A DNA stretch of 64,000 nucleotides from Grammothele lineata. Its lineage: Eukaryota > Basidiomycota > Agaricomycetes > Polyporales > Polyporaceae. Where the stretch lies: NCBI GenBank assembly GCA_002150815.3, contig NDFF03000120.1, positions 62,001 to 126,000 on the forward strand, written 5' to 3'. The notes under the pieces are model-generated. The model had not been told where the DNA came from, did no database searches, and saw nothing but the letters and a program-made list of their open reading frames with translations. Positions 1-11,277 of this stretch are shown one piece after another (the stretch's first letter is position 1; every line of letters starts with the position of its first letter). The position numbers and the translations under genes were made by a program.

Positions 1-473
1 CGTCATCAGTTTGCTCGAAGCTTGAACTGTAATGCTGACGCTCGAGACAGTTCTTTCACGCGGACGACGGAAGGGGCTTGGGAGCTTCCCATCAAACCGG
101 CTGGTACGATTGGCTCATTACAAACTCACAACTACATGCTGAACCGCTTTGTAGGTCTGGTCTGGTCGCATACCACATTCTCCAGAGCGGTGCTACCTGC
201 AGGCTGGCTCGCACGCCGAAGAGTGAGCCAGGTTCCCCACACGCTCGGTGATACGCTAACTCACAATCATTCCAGCGCCTCGCAGTGTCGCTCACCATTA
301 CTTCGACGTGAGTAGGGTCTATTCGCGTGGAAACGCATTATGCTGACCAACCGTTGTGTTAGGAATCTATCGATGCTCATTCGGAGTATGGCGACGACAC
401 TCGTTCGGCGTTCAGTGCTTACAGTGCAGCCGATCTCAATACGCTTGGCGACGTGTCTCCTGATGCTCTCTAG
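1..473 (+). CDS. 3' end of an unidentified gene entering from the left (partial)
   Basis: Only the C-terminus is inside the window. Two exons read smoothly across an intron at 308-362 (GTGAGT donor, TTAG acceptor). The first, about 276-307, follows a branch-point-like CTAAC and an acceptor CAG, and encodes PRSVAHHYFD. The second, 363-473, starts ESIDAHSEYGDDTRSAFSAY and ends with DVSPDAL and a TAG stop at 471-473. The tail is acidic, rich in Ser, Ala and Asp, and has no family signature that I recognise. An earlier exon around 190-221, before a GTGAGC donor, is likely but its frame is less certain. The overlapping 165-codon frame at 340-837 is a shadow. Function unknown; what supports it as coding is the in-frame splice and protein-like composition. 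Confidence 0.45.
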
Positions 474-2960
474 ATCACGTATGGACTTTTCCCACTGCCA
501 TACCCCATATATGTGTTGTCTGGTTTTCACCCATAGCCCCATAAGACGTAGAATGTGTAGCATCATACCCAACTTCGGATCCTTGCGTCGACTCCAGCCC
601 ATATACATACAGCATCGTCGTCGTAGATATATCATGTACCAAAGGGATTTTCCTCATCCTCGTCAGATACACGTCTTGCATGTAGTTATAGCAGGAAATG
701 TTCCCTCGTTACGCACAATATACATGCAGCTGCAGCCTATCCATGGTCGGTTATCGCCAATCCCTATCATCAATGTTGCGGCTTATTGGCGAAATGACGA
801 AAGGAGTACTTTCAATGCCTTGCGACACCATCATTGACTACAATCATGGAACTAATGATTCTCCGACATCGTCGTAGAAAGACCGTTCTCATGGAAGCGG
901 CCAGAGGTGCGGTGAGCCTGCACCCTAAGCTCCGTCGCGGCTTCGGTCTGATAGCATCTGAGAGCGTGATAGTGTGAAGTCATCGTCATCTATAACTTCA
1001 GAAGGCGTTAGCACACCCAACTCCCTAGGTCAAAATCCCCAAGGAATCAAGTGTCGCTCTCAGCCTGTGCCGGCGGTTTCCTCGAGTAGCCGCGCTGTAG
1101 GTGTTTCGAAGACACCAGTCATCATACCTGCCAGTGTCGGCGCAACGCCACGGCGCGAAACCTCTGGCCCAGTTCCGACCACTCTCCAACACTGCTGGCG
1201 GCGGTTACAGCGACACTGCGCTCACGGCCGGTGTACCCGAGGAGCCCGTGCGGGCCGCGTCGACGCAGTATGTACCAGAGGATGCCGCAAGCGGCTGTCT
1301 CTGCAGCGGGAATGTGTCAGTGGCCGCGCATCTCAGCGGACGGGGCGCGCGGGGTGACGTACCTTGAGACTCGAGAGGCCGCCGCGAGTTCCCGTTCCCC
1401 GCGGGGATGGAAATGTACGTACGTGAATCCGCGGTCGCGGAGACGATCACGCGGGGAAGTGATCGTCATATAGGATTGGAAGCTAACGGAGAGGTTGAGA
1501 ACCGGAAAACAACAGAGTTCTTTCAGGTTCGATGGTCCGTGGACGGTACTGAACTTGACGGGACCGGCGGTGGTTCGGCAGAGGGAGCGCGTTAGTAAGT
1601 TGGTAGCAATCGGGTCTGAGAAGGATATAAACATCATGCTGTACCTCCGAATGCGGGTAAGTACTGCGAGCATACGCCGTTTAAGAAGCTTGTATGTTGC
1701 CTGTATGCGTGCCGCTGGTCGTGTGTTCCAACGTCCATTCTGTGCCTTTGGCACTAAGACGTTCGATAGCGTGCTGGTAGATTCTGGTTGATGGTCCGCG
1801 TGCTCGAGCTCCTGGTGACTGACGCTAGTAACGTTTCTAGCTCACATACCTTTCTCAGATTTGATTTCCCACGGAGGGTAGTCTTCGGAGGACTTGGCGC
1901 CGGACGATGCAACGCGCTCCTTTCGCTTCGCTGCCGCCACCAAGGCCACGAGGATGCGGACTGACGGATGCATATCTGTCTGACGTATACCTTCGCTCTG
2001 TGAACAATCACTTTTCCGGCACCCCCACAGTTACCGCTGAGGTTATTGGCCAAAGCTCTTCGTCGCGCTGAAAGGTTTGTCCGGCATCCGGACGCGCAGC
2101 TGGGAGAAGTTCAGTAAATGGTAAAAAGATGAGCAGAGAGGCGATATGAAGGTCAGCTCCATTTGCGATCGTCGGGGTAGAACGCGATTCCTTCCGCCAT
2201 GGGCATCTGTGGGCTATCTGATGTACGTACTACCCTTGTGCGTCATGCTTAGCCTAGGTCCCCCGAAAGACAGGCGCAGCCTTCGACTGTGCGCGATCAT
2301 GGGTGCAATAAACCGGTACAATGCCTCAAATCGAATTGTAGGGCTCATGAGCTAAAATTGCTGGGCAGAGGGTGAGCGCGGTATACTTGCTTCCATTATG
2401 TTCGGGCCTTGTCACGCGCTGGTCCATGTGAACAAGCAACCTCATAGGACAGATACTCGCAAGACAACGATAGTACTTGTGAAGGAGCGGTGTCACGGTA
2501 ATCATGATATCTTACCTATATCATCATGCAAAATATCACGATGTGTTGCAGAAAGTACAATGAATCCATCATAACTCCCGCCACTTATTTTTTGAGTGCG
2601 ACAGGAAAATCGTTGTGCGCCCGTCCTCGTCGGCGGACCCCGGTGGTGCATGCGCCATAAGTAAGTTTTGAAGTAGATGACATCAGACCTGATTGTGCTC
2701 ACGTAGACCTCTACAGATAGATGTGCAACTCCAGCCTGAATTACCCGCAGGCATCCTGCAGTTCACGGCCGTAGTAGCATCGGATCCGAGCGGTGGCCGG
2801 GCGTGACCGTCCGGTGTCAACGTACTCTCGGACCGACGCGGCGTGCGACCCCTCCGTCGAATGTCCAACACGTAAGCAAACTTGTAGGATGGCTTTCTTG
2901 CTTATGTCTGTCGAACACTTGTATGCTATGTGTTCATGAATGGGACGGGGCACATCGCGC

Positions 2961-2988
2961 GGCATGCGGCATGCGGCAAGCGGCATGC
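2961..2988. repeat. 7-bp tandem repeat GGCATGC, four units
   Basis: Four consecutive units (GGCATGC, GGCATGC, GGCAAGC, GGCATGC) differ by a single base. It lies in non-coding sequence and looks like an ordinary minisatellite. Confidence 0.7.
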
Positions 2989-5900
2989 GGTTGGGCTTGG
3001 CTCCTTGCTTTCTGTCGTCGCGGGACTCTTCCTAAAGAGAAGCTGTCCGATCGTGTATTGCGTCATTGTCCTGGAAAGGGCATGGACGAGCTGAATGGGG
3101 CCGCCATCACGTTTAGAAGGCCTGTTCAAAGTAGAGGACGCCACCCGCCACCGCCACGGGTCTCTCGTCGCCCGTGCGGGGCCGCCGCAACGCTCCGTTC
3201 CGGTCGTCGTCGTATGAGGAGCGCCTCCGGATCCGATGGGCCTCCAATGACGCCATTCTGCTCATTCAACGCATGGAGCTAAAGCACGGTGTGTCGGCTT
3301 GGCTACGTTGTTCGTGTTTCTGAAGCAGTTCTCGGCGAACGAGAAGTTGATTCATCATGTTCAGGCTGCGTGGTGATCAACGTCCGTCTCCTTTTGGACG
3401 CGAGTAACTGCGGGTTGTTGACATCGGTCGTCGCCCTCTTCTGTACCCGCAAGAGATGGCATAAGCTACCATGACGCTCGAGCAGGCGTCTTCCTAGTCC
3501 GAAGAGGCTGCTATTAACCGTAGCCACACCTCTCCTCCGAGCTCACACTATCTTCGACATCCCTCATCCGTCCGGTTCCAGTCCGTGTCGTGTGAGCTCC
3601 TGCAGTTTGGCAAGTCAGCGGCTCGTTTGGTCAGAACTGTTCTAGTGTGGCATGCACATCGCTGATAAGTATCACTGGAACAGATGTTACGGTGCGTGTT
3701 TGATGCAGAGGCACGCAGCGTGCGCAAGTGATCTGCAGCAGCACATGCTTTTCTCCCCGCGTCGTTCCTGGCCGCCTCGGCGAACCTGTCACTTGGACAT
3801 CTTTGGGCTCTGGGGGCTTCTGGATCTTTAGGGTCCTTGCCGACAGCATTCAGATGCCTGAAGCGAAGTCAATTATCAAGGGACGACCATCCATGAGATG
3901 GCATACCATGGCGTGGGCCTGCAAGGAGGCAAGGCCGCGCAGGGCCGCGTATGATCATTTCGCTTCAGGAGTGGCTCCCGCAAAAGCGTAGCGCTAACAC
4001 CGTAATGTAACCTAGATCGCGATTCGTCGTTGACTCGTCGCACTTAGGACGCCGCCGCTCGAGGTTGAAGTTTGAACGTCTCCTCGTGGTGCGCGAGTGC
4101 CAAGTTCAGTAGCAATCTTCGTGCACTCCAATCAACCCCACATGCAGCCCAGCCGGAATGTATACGCGGATGAAGATCGCAGGTTGGGAGTCACCATAAA
4201 CAGCCTCATATCAGCCGCTTCCTGGGACCTGACGACGCAGTCTGGCCAGATGCGCCTGGCCAGCTATCCAGCGCGCCGTTGCCCTCCATTCTTCGTCTCC
4301 TGGCCTTCTAGTGACTCGTACGTGGTCTTCGCCTTTGTCACAACCTAGCTTGCTGGTGTCTCGAGGGTCCTGCGGTAGCGTGACCGAGCGGGACCGCCTT
4401 CTCGCGCCGTCCGAATCTTCCACGGTCCTCCACTAGCGCTGCTACGAGGACTTTCCGTCGGGCAATTTTTTAGTGTTCAATCTTTGCTAATGGCTAAATC
4501 ACCGGGGTTGTTCCCACCGGCCTCCGGGCGCGCCCACGAGCTTGAGTTAAGTTAGGGTACCGTTGCGACAGGTGCCGGCTCATTGGCCTGTGCCGATCTC
4601 GGAAAGTGGGCGGTAGCGGGCCTTGTACCTTCAGCAGCTTCCAAAACTCATCCACGCGCGGCGGACATCCTGTGCGTGCAGTAGAAGTATAAGGTTGGAG
4701 GACTGTCGCTCTCAGGCGGTGCTTCCTCCGCGCCACGACGTCCGACGAGAAGCCCATGTCGTCAATGCTTGTATCTGGAAGACGACAAGGCGTCGCGCTG
4801 CGCAGCTACCAAGAGCATTTTCGCCTGGCCGTCGGCATTGGGATACGGATGTACAGAAGACTTGAGATTGGCCATGGAGTGCCAGGCTCCGCAGATGTCG
4901 ATGTCGTCAGTAGTCAAGGGGACGCGGCGGGAAGCGCTCGCAGGACCGTGGAGGAGGAAGCTACAGCCTCTCCTCCAGCAGAACGTTCCTTGACTTCTAG
5001 CGTAGGGAAAGGGCGCTGAATGGGAAGCGTTTTCCGGGCTATCCCGTGCCATACGCAGTTTTACGCAGCCCTAGCCTGAGACGCCCATATAGTTAGCGTC
5101 GATGTGGTTGTGGGCGGGGAACGTAGGTAAGGTTAAGTTGGACAATGGATGGCGGGCGCGCGGTTCCATGTGCGCACGACGGACAGGGCTGGCGTGCATG
5201 CCCGATGCAGGGAGTTGTGGTAAGCTTCGTCGATGGACGTCGGTGTTGCGCGGGACGGCAGGGCAAGGCGCGGCAGCGTATGATTTTAGTGCGCGCGGCA
5301 TGAGGTGCTGTATTTAGAGCGTAAAAATGCCAGTCGTTGACGTCGACGCTTCCCCCTCGGCAGTCTCCTTGCACGCGAACACGATCGCAGTCGCGGCGAG
5401 CGACCCACGACGCTCGCGCTACGCGTGGCTTGCCGGGAGGCGCACTCAAACGCATACATACATACGGTGGGGCGAGCCTTACTGACCCCGCGCGCGTCGA
5501 AGCACGCGGCTTAGCCCGGTACGGACGCACGCGCGGGCGGCCGTGGATGGGGCGCGGGCGTCGAGCCTAAAGTCTGAGCGAACGCCACTGCCCGGAATGG
5601 CATGCGGGCCGTGCGCGAAGCAGGGGCATGGGGGCGGCTCTTTCAATGAGTGCGGGAAACACGGGCGGGTGCTGTGCGAGGCCTGAGAGGGGCATAGAGT
5701 CCGAGGGGCGAGGGCCGATGGCATTTGCCCGATGTTGGTCGGTGGGGCGTAGCGTTACGCCTCAGCCTCAACCTCAGACTACGTGCTTCGCGCGCGCGGG
5801 AGGCCTCGATCGTGGGGAGCGACGGCGTCGTGGCGTGGACGGATAATTGAATGTTTGGATGTCGAGAATTGGAGCGGGGTCGGGCTGAGAGTACCAAGCT

Positions 5901-6687
5901 TGCGGCCTCGCCGCCGCGACACGCGTGCGCCTGGAAGAGCCGCATGGCGCATGTGCAATGTGGGACTCCTGGGAGGGCTATCGCAGGGAGGGGGAGGGGG
6001 CAGGGCATCTGCGATCAGGAAGATGATGCAGGGCGGGGGCGGATGTCGATGATTGCTGGATCGCGTTTGCGCGTCGGATTCGCTGTCGGGGCGACGTCTC
6101 GACATCTCTTGTTGCGGGGACTGTAAGGATGGATGGATTCATCCAGGCAGGGAGGTATCCATCAGGGCGCCGGGGCGGCGCGCCGCAAGAAGGCTCATTC
6201 GCCGGGGCAACGGATGTAAAACGGAGTCTCCGGTGAGCAGGCGGCGGAGGCAGAGCATCGGCGCTGGGGCGGGCATTGGAGAGCGACGACTGGCGACACC
6301 GTCCTCACAGCTGTGCACGGGCATCCTAGGGCATTCCGGAAGTGTCTGGAGGAGGGGAGGTCGTGCAGACAGGAAAGGGAGAGAGGCTCGCACGGTGGGT
6401 GCCAACGAACGAGAGAGCGGTACCGGCTCGTCGGGCGACGCCGATCGCGTGCGGGGGCCCGGCGGTGCGCGACTGGCTGAGAAGTCGCGGCGGGGTGAAT
6501 GTGGCCTGGGTGGGAGGCGGCGAAGCGGACCTCGTCGCTGTCTAGGCGGTCGCAGTGCTCGCCGGTGCGCGCGTCCTGCGCATGTGCGCCTCGCCGCCCG
6601 CTGGGGGAGGCGGGTCCGACGCTGTCCGACGAGGCCATGGTCGGCGCCGGGCGAGTGGCGGAGGAGGCAGAGCCGGGCGTTACTAGG

Positions 6688-6720
6688 GCGTTACGGGAGT
6701 GTTACGGGAGCGTTACGGAG
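6688..6720 (+). repeat. Direct repeats of GTTACGGGAG upstream of CDC24
   Basis: Three adjacent copies of an 11-base unit (CGTTACGGGAG, TGTTACGGGAG, CGTTACGGAG) lie about 260 bases before the CDC24 start codon. A further related GCGTTAC lies just before them. The position suits a promoter element, but no factor is assigned. Confidence 0.55.
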
Positions 6721-6884
6721 GTCGTGCGGAGGTCGCCCGATCGGATCTAAAGCCTGAGGCAGGAGACGAAACGGGCCTGGGCTGATGGGGGCCAAACAGG
6801 ACCACACAGGATGCGGGAGTTGATTGTTTGTGAGAACAGGACCGGGCGTCTTCCCAGCGGTCAGGCCAGGATCCCGTTTCCCCG

Positions 6885-6983
6885 TCTCTATCCCCCATCC
6901 ATCTCTCAAGCAGCCGTGCTCGTTCTTCCGCCCTGTCTTTCCGCCTTGCTCCTTCGAGGCCCTCCTCGCTCTCCTCTCCCGCC
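6885..6983 (+). promoter_or_regulatory. Pyrimidine-rich core promoter/leader of CDC24
   Basis: The roughly 100 bases before the ATG are almost entirely C and T, with runs such as CTCGCTCTCCTCTCCCGCC directly before the start. CT-rich blocks next to transcription starts are common in filamentous fungi. The start context GCCATGG is strong. Confidence 0.5.
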
Positions 6984-9900
6984 ATGGCTACTGCCGCTGC
7001 GCGCAAAAAGTCCTTGGTCGCCTCTCTCCCTCCAAGCATCGATTCACCCGTCGCCAATAACACACTCCTCAACAAGGCTGCCTCTCAGTCCACATCCCTC
7101 TATCAGCAATGCTCCTCCCTACGCAACCGTCTAACACACCTCCAGGGTTTTCCAGACTGGTTCTCCGTCGCCGCTCCCCCAGACTCCTCCCGCCGTTCCA
7201 CTGACCCTGTCACACAACTCTGGGATGTCTTTGCCCTAGGCGTCCCGCTGTGCTACCTCTTCAATCTCCTCCCCTCCGCTCCTTCGCCTATCGCGGTAGA
7301 TACCGACCCACACACATTCGATCCTACCAACGAGCGCACCCAGAAGCACGCCATCGCCCTCTTCGCCATGAACGTGAAACAGGTCCCTAATTGCGAGGGG
7401 TTCACAGTCAGAGATCTCCGGGATCGTAACTCGACCGACGGTTTCGTCAAGGTACGTGTTATTGCGCATCTCGTTGCCTTGTTGGGCTCACACGTTCGGC
7501 TTTCCAGGTCGTTAGCAACGTGATCAACCTGGTCCAGCAGTTGCCCGAGGACCTCTTCCTTGAGTCAGCGCCGTCGTCTCCCACGATGGCGTCTGCGCTC
7601 GCCTCTACCGAATCACTCACTTCCGACAACTCCACAAACGCGACGGCTGTTGAGCCCGGCGGTGCTCGGGCTAACATCATCAAGGAGTTGGTGGACACCG
7701 AGCGGAAGTATGTGCAGGACCTCGAGGTCATGCAGGTGCGCTTTTCCATTTTTCGGTTACGCGGACCGGGGCCTCACAACAAGGCCTGCCGTATAGAAAT
7801 ATTGCGATGAAGCCGTGGGCACCCTGGATCGGGACACGCTCCATCTGCTATTCCCCGGTTTGAACAAGTTATTGAACTTTCAGCGAAAGTTCCTCATCAA
7901 GGTCGAGAGTATCGCGGAGTTGCCTTGGCATGAGCAGAGATGGGGAGTCCTCTTCTCCGAGAACGTGAGTTACTTCATGCGCGTCAACGCTCCGGAGGCG
8001 ATACTGAATGCGGAACTGCCATTGTGTCTGTGCCGCGCATGCACACGTATTGTGTCCGACGACAATCTACTCGCCGATCTGGGAACAATAGGAGGAGGAG
8101 TTTGCCGTCTACGAGCCGTACTGTGCCAACTACACGAACGCGTCGGAGATCATGCAGCAGGAGGAGCATGTCCTTGTGGTGCGTACGCCTTACTCTTGGC
8201 CGTCCGTTTCGAACCGGCCGTCTCCTTGGTTGCCTCTGACGCTTGCCGCATTCGGAATAGGCGCTTAATGCTATCATCAACGTGAGGGGGGAGCTACCCG
8301 CCTTCCTAATCAAGCCGGTCCAGCGGATCTGCAAATATCCGCTGCTCTTGGAGGTAACTTCTACCGCACCTCCTGATATCCGGATGGCGTGCTCACGCGT
8401 CCTTTCCGATAGTCACTTCTCAAGGCGGTCAGCAAGACAGATTACCCTTACATCGAAGAGCTCCAGGCTGGCGTCGCCGCCGCAAAGCGCATCACTGATA
8501 AGATCAACGAGGCCCAACGACGGGCGGAGAACGACGCGACGGTCAAGAATCTCGAAGGCCGTGTCGAGGACTGGAAGGGTCATCACATCTCCAACTTTGG
8601 CGCTCTCTTACTCGACGACATCTTCAGCGTCACCAAATCCGAGGTCGACCGCGAGTACCACGTGTTCCTGTTCGAGAAGATCATCCTCTGCTGCAAGGAG
8701 TACATCCCGCAACCTGGTAACGGCAAAAAAGTGGGCAAGAGCAACTCGATTCTCAAGAAGCCCGCTTCGCCGTCTACACCTCTTGGCCTTCCTGGCGCCG
8801 GACCATCCAAGAAGAAGAAGAACACCCCGCTACTTCTCAAAGGCCGCATCTTCCTCAACAACGTCACTCAGGCAGTTCCCAAGATTAATGCAGGTATGTA
8901 CACACGCCGTCTTCTCCGTTGACGGTCTCTCATTCTATTCCAGGACAATACTCCCTCGCTGTCTGGTGGCGCGGTGATGACGACCTCGAGTTCTTCACTC
9001 TCCGCTGCCGAAACGAAGAGCAGCTCAAGATGTGGGAATCACAGCTTAACCGTCTCATCCAGGAGACTGCCAGTCGGCGGACCTCGGACCGTAACCTTGC
9101 GCGCCTCGCGCAGGCTGCGAACAGCACCTCCCCTCAGATTCGCTCAGCACACTCGTCGTTCGCGCAGGAGCGCAGCTCGATGATGTCGAACGGCTCGGGC
9201 TACAACTCCGCTTTCCCTCAGGCTGTTTCCATGAATGGGCGGATGCGCCATCCATACGCGAGCGAAGATGCCGTCCCCTCGTCGTCTGCCCCTCATTACA
9301 GCAACGGGTACGCCCATGGTCCTCAAGGCTACCCGCCACACGACGGATTCGACGCGGACCCCGAAGAGGATTACGAGGATTACCCTCCCGCGAGCGCGGG
9401 TTCCCCTTCAGGTCGCGGAACGCCCCTAGGCGGACCGCAGCGACGGAGCGACTTCCAATATCCCCACAGCGCACGCCACAGTGGACATGCGGTATCGCCC
9501 ATCATGCCGAACGGGATGGGAGGTTTCCCAGCCCCCGCTTCTGCCCGCCCCATCATGTCACGGAATACGGGCAGCTTCGCGTCAGACTCGAGCTTCGGTC
9601 AACCCCCTGCATCGGCTCGGCCCGCGTTGCGGAGTCAGTTCAGCTCAACGCGCTTACGTGGGGCGTACGAACAACCGGATTCGCGGGGTGCAAGTCCGAT
9701 GCCCACCCCGACGATGCATCAACCGATGCGTTCACGGAGCGCGAGCCAGCCGCAGGCATACAATCCTCCCCCACAGTCCATGCCCCCTCCTCTACCGACA
9801 TCGAACCGCTCGGACTGGACGCATAGTTCAATATCCGGGAGTAAGAGGGGCAGCGGGTCAAGCCAATCAACAGATAGCGCCGAGTCTTCGCCACACACGA

Positions 9901-10286
9901 GCAGCTCTCCCATCACACCGTATGGCTCGAGTGAGTCCTCGCTGGCCGGCATGTCGACAAATCGGTCCATGCGGCACATGGATCAAAGCATGGCGCCGCC
10001 GCCACTGAAAGAAGAGCTTCGATTGTCCCCGCCTGTTAAGATCAAGGTGCACTTCCACGAAGACATCTTCGTGATCCAGGTGCCGCGGTCGACCGAGTAT
10101 GCCGAGCTCGTCGACAAGGTGGGCAAGAAGATTCGCTTGTGTGGGCCACGGCGGGACGACGGCCCGCTCCGCGTCAAGTATAAGGACGAGGACGGGGACT
10201 TGGTGTCGTTGGGGTCGACGGAGGACGTGCAGATGGCGTTTGAGTCATTCCGGCCGGGTAACCAGGTCACGCTATACGTGCAATGA
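6984..10286 (+). CDS. CDC24: Rho guanine nucleotide exchange factor CDC24
   Basis: Activator of the Cdc42 GTPase in cell polarity, budding and hyphal growth; it acts at the plasma membrane with a Bem1-type scaffold. Seven exons join in frame: 6984-7451, 7508-7735, 7797-7964, 8092-8178, 8261-8353, 8413-8893 and 8944-10286. Together they give 955 residues, close to the usual size. Order: an N-terminal CDC24-type calponin-like domain (about residues 30-155); a DH/RhoGEF domain from about 205 (ELVDTERKYVQDLEVMQ, then INVRGELPAFLIKPVQRICKYPLL); a PH domain with a Lys-rich insert (SNFGALLLDDI to LKMWESQLNRLI); a disordered Ser/Pro-rich linker of about 300 residues; and a C-terminal PB1 domain (VKIKVHFHEDIFVIQVP to NQVTLYVQ), which in yeast binds Bem1. 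No domain is broken. The assignment is secure because the domain set and order are characteristic of Cdc24. Confidence 0.95.
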
Positions 10287-11277
10287 GTGCGTGTCTTCTT
10301 CCCCTGGACCTGGACTATATTGTTTCCTCTTCTGCACCCCCTGCGTCACATCAACCACCGCGTCTCCTGCACGATCCCGCACTCATCGCTCCTGCTCACG
10401 ACTCCGCACCCGCGCTGTCCATACATTAGCCGCATTCGCTCATCCCACTACAACTCCTCCATCACTATCCTGGTGTCCGGCACTATCGTTATATCTGGGG
10501 ACCTCGATGATATGCACACATTCGTTCTTATGGCTTCGTATATTTCCGCCTCTCATGACATGTACGATCTTTTCCTCGCATCGTCTCACTCTCACTCCCT
10601 CTGGTCCGCTCTGAATATATTACTGCACTTCCCGATGTCGTCATTCGTACATTGTTATTCGACCGCCCTTCTGCTGTCGCGTTCCCTTAGGTTTTGGACG
10701 CGTCTTCCCTCCGCCCTCGCGCGCATGCAGGGTCTCAGGTAGCTGTCCTCGTCAACGCTCGTTTATAGTTCCAGTTCTTCATTGAGTTGTCCCCCAGCCC
10801 CCACCGGTCATCAGGCTCTCCCCCTTCCCCCCTCCGGTCAATAAACTGCGCACTTCCCTCCACGACCACTCTCCGACCCTCACGCTCCCCATACGCTCCC
10901 GTACCATCGTCTCTCCCGCCTTTGCCCTGCGCGGCTAGTCTCCCGAATGCGGAGTGCGCCCCGCGACGAGGCGGGCAGGGATGTGGGATGTCCCTCGGCT
11001 CGCCGCTCCCCGTGTTGTGCAGGCTACTACGTACCATGTGTATCATTTACTAGAGTTGAACGTTTGCTTAGGCTGGCCTTCATGGAATATATTATCTTAT
11101 TGAATCTCTCCAACTCGTTTCTGTTTGCGAGACGAAGGACCGTGATTGGCTGAGGGATGGCGGTGAGTAAGAGTTTGAAACTCCGGCGGGAGGGAGAGGC
11201 GCCGGGAGGGGTTTGCGTCGGGCAAGGCTGCCAGTGCCCCCGACGACTCGCTCGACTCGGACCCCGGGCGAAGACCC
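10287..11277. other. Intergenic: CDC24 3' UTR and RAP1 promoter
   Basis: Nearly 1 kb with no supported gene. The first half is pyrimidine-rich and fits a long 3' UTR of CDC24. The second half, ending in a GC-rich stretch, is presumably the promoter of the next gene. Open frames here overlap on both strands and look random. Confidence 0.5.

Larger units (their letters stand above)
474..6983. other. 6.5 kb gene-poor region
   Basis: No convincing gene was found here. All open frames are short, overlap each other on both strands and have unnatural composition (runs of Arg, Cys, His). A coding-like but frame-broken stretch lies at about 974-1367 and ends SGRGARGDVP. A short GGCATGC tandem repeat lies at 2961-2988. 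From about 5,090 to 6,760 the sequence becomes strongly GC- and CpG-rich, so frames stay open by chance. A GTTACGGGAG direct repeat lies at 6688-6720. The last few hundred bases are presumably the CDC24 promoter and leader. No transposon ends, long repeats or RNA genes were recognised. Confidence 0.5.

Noticed and set aside
340..837. 165-codon plus-strand frame near the left edge
   Set aside because: Overlaps the better-supported last exon of the partial gene and has random composition.
6053..6757. 234-codon frame upstream of CDC24
   Set aside because: Arg/Gly-rich product of CpG-rich DNA with overlapping frames on both strands; no domain.
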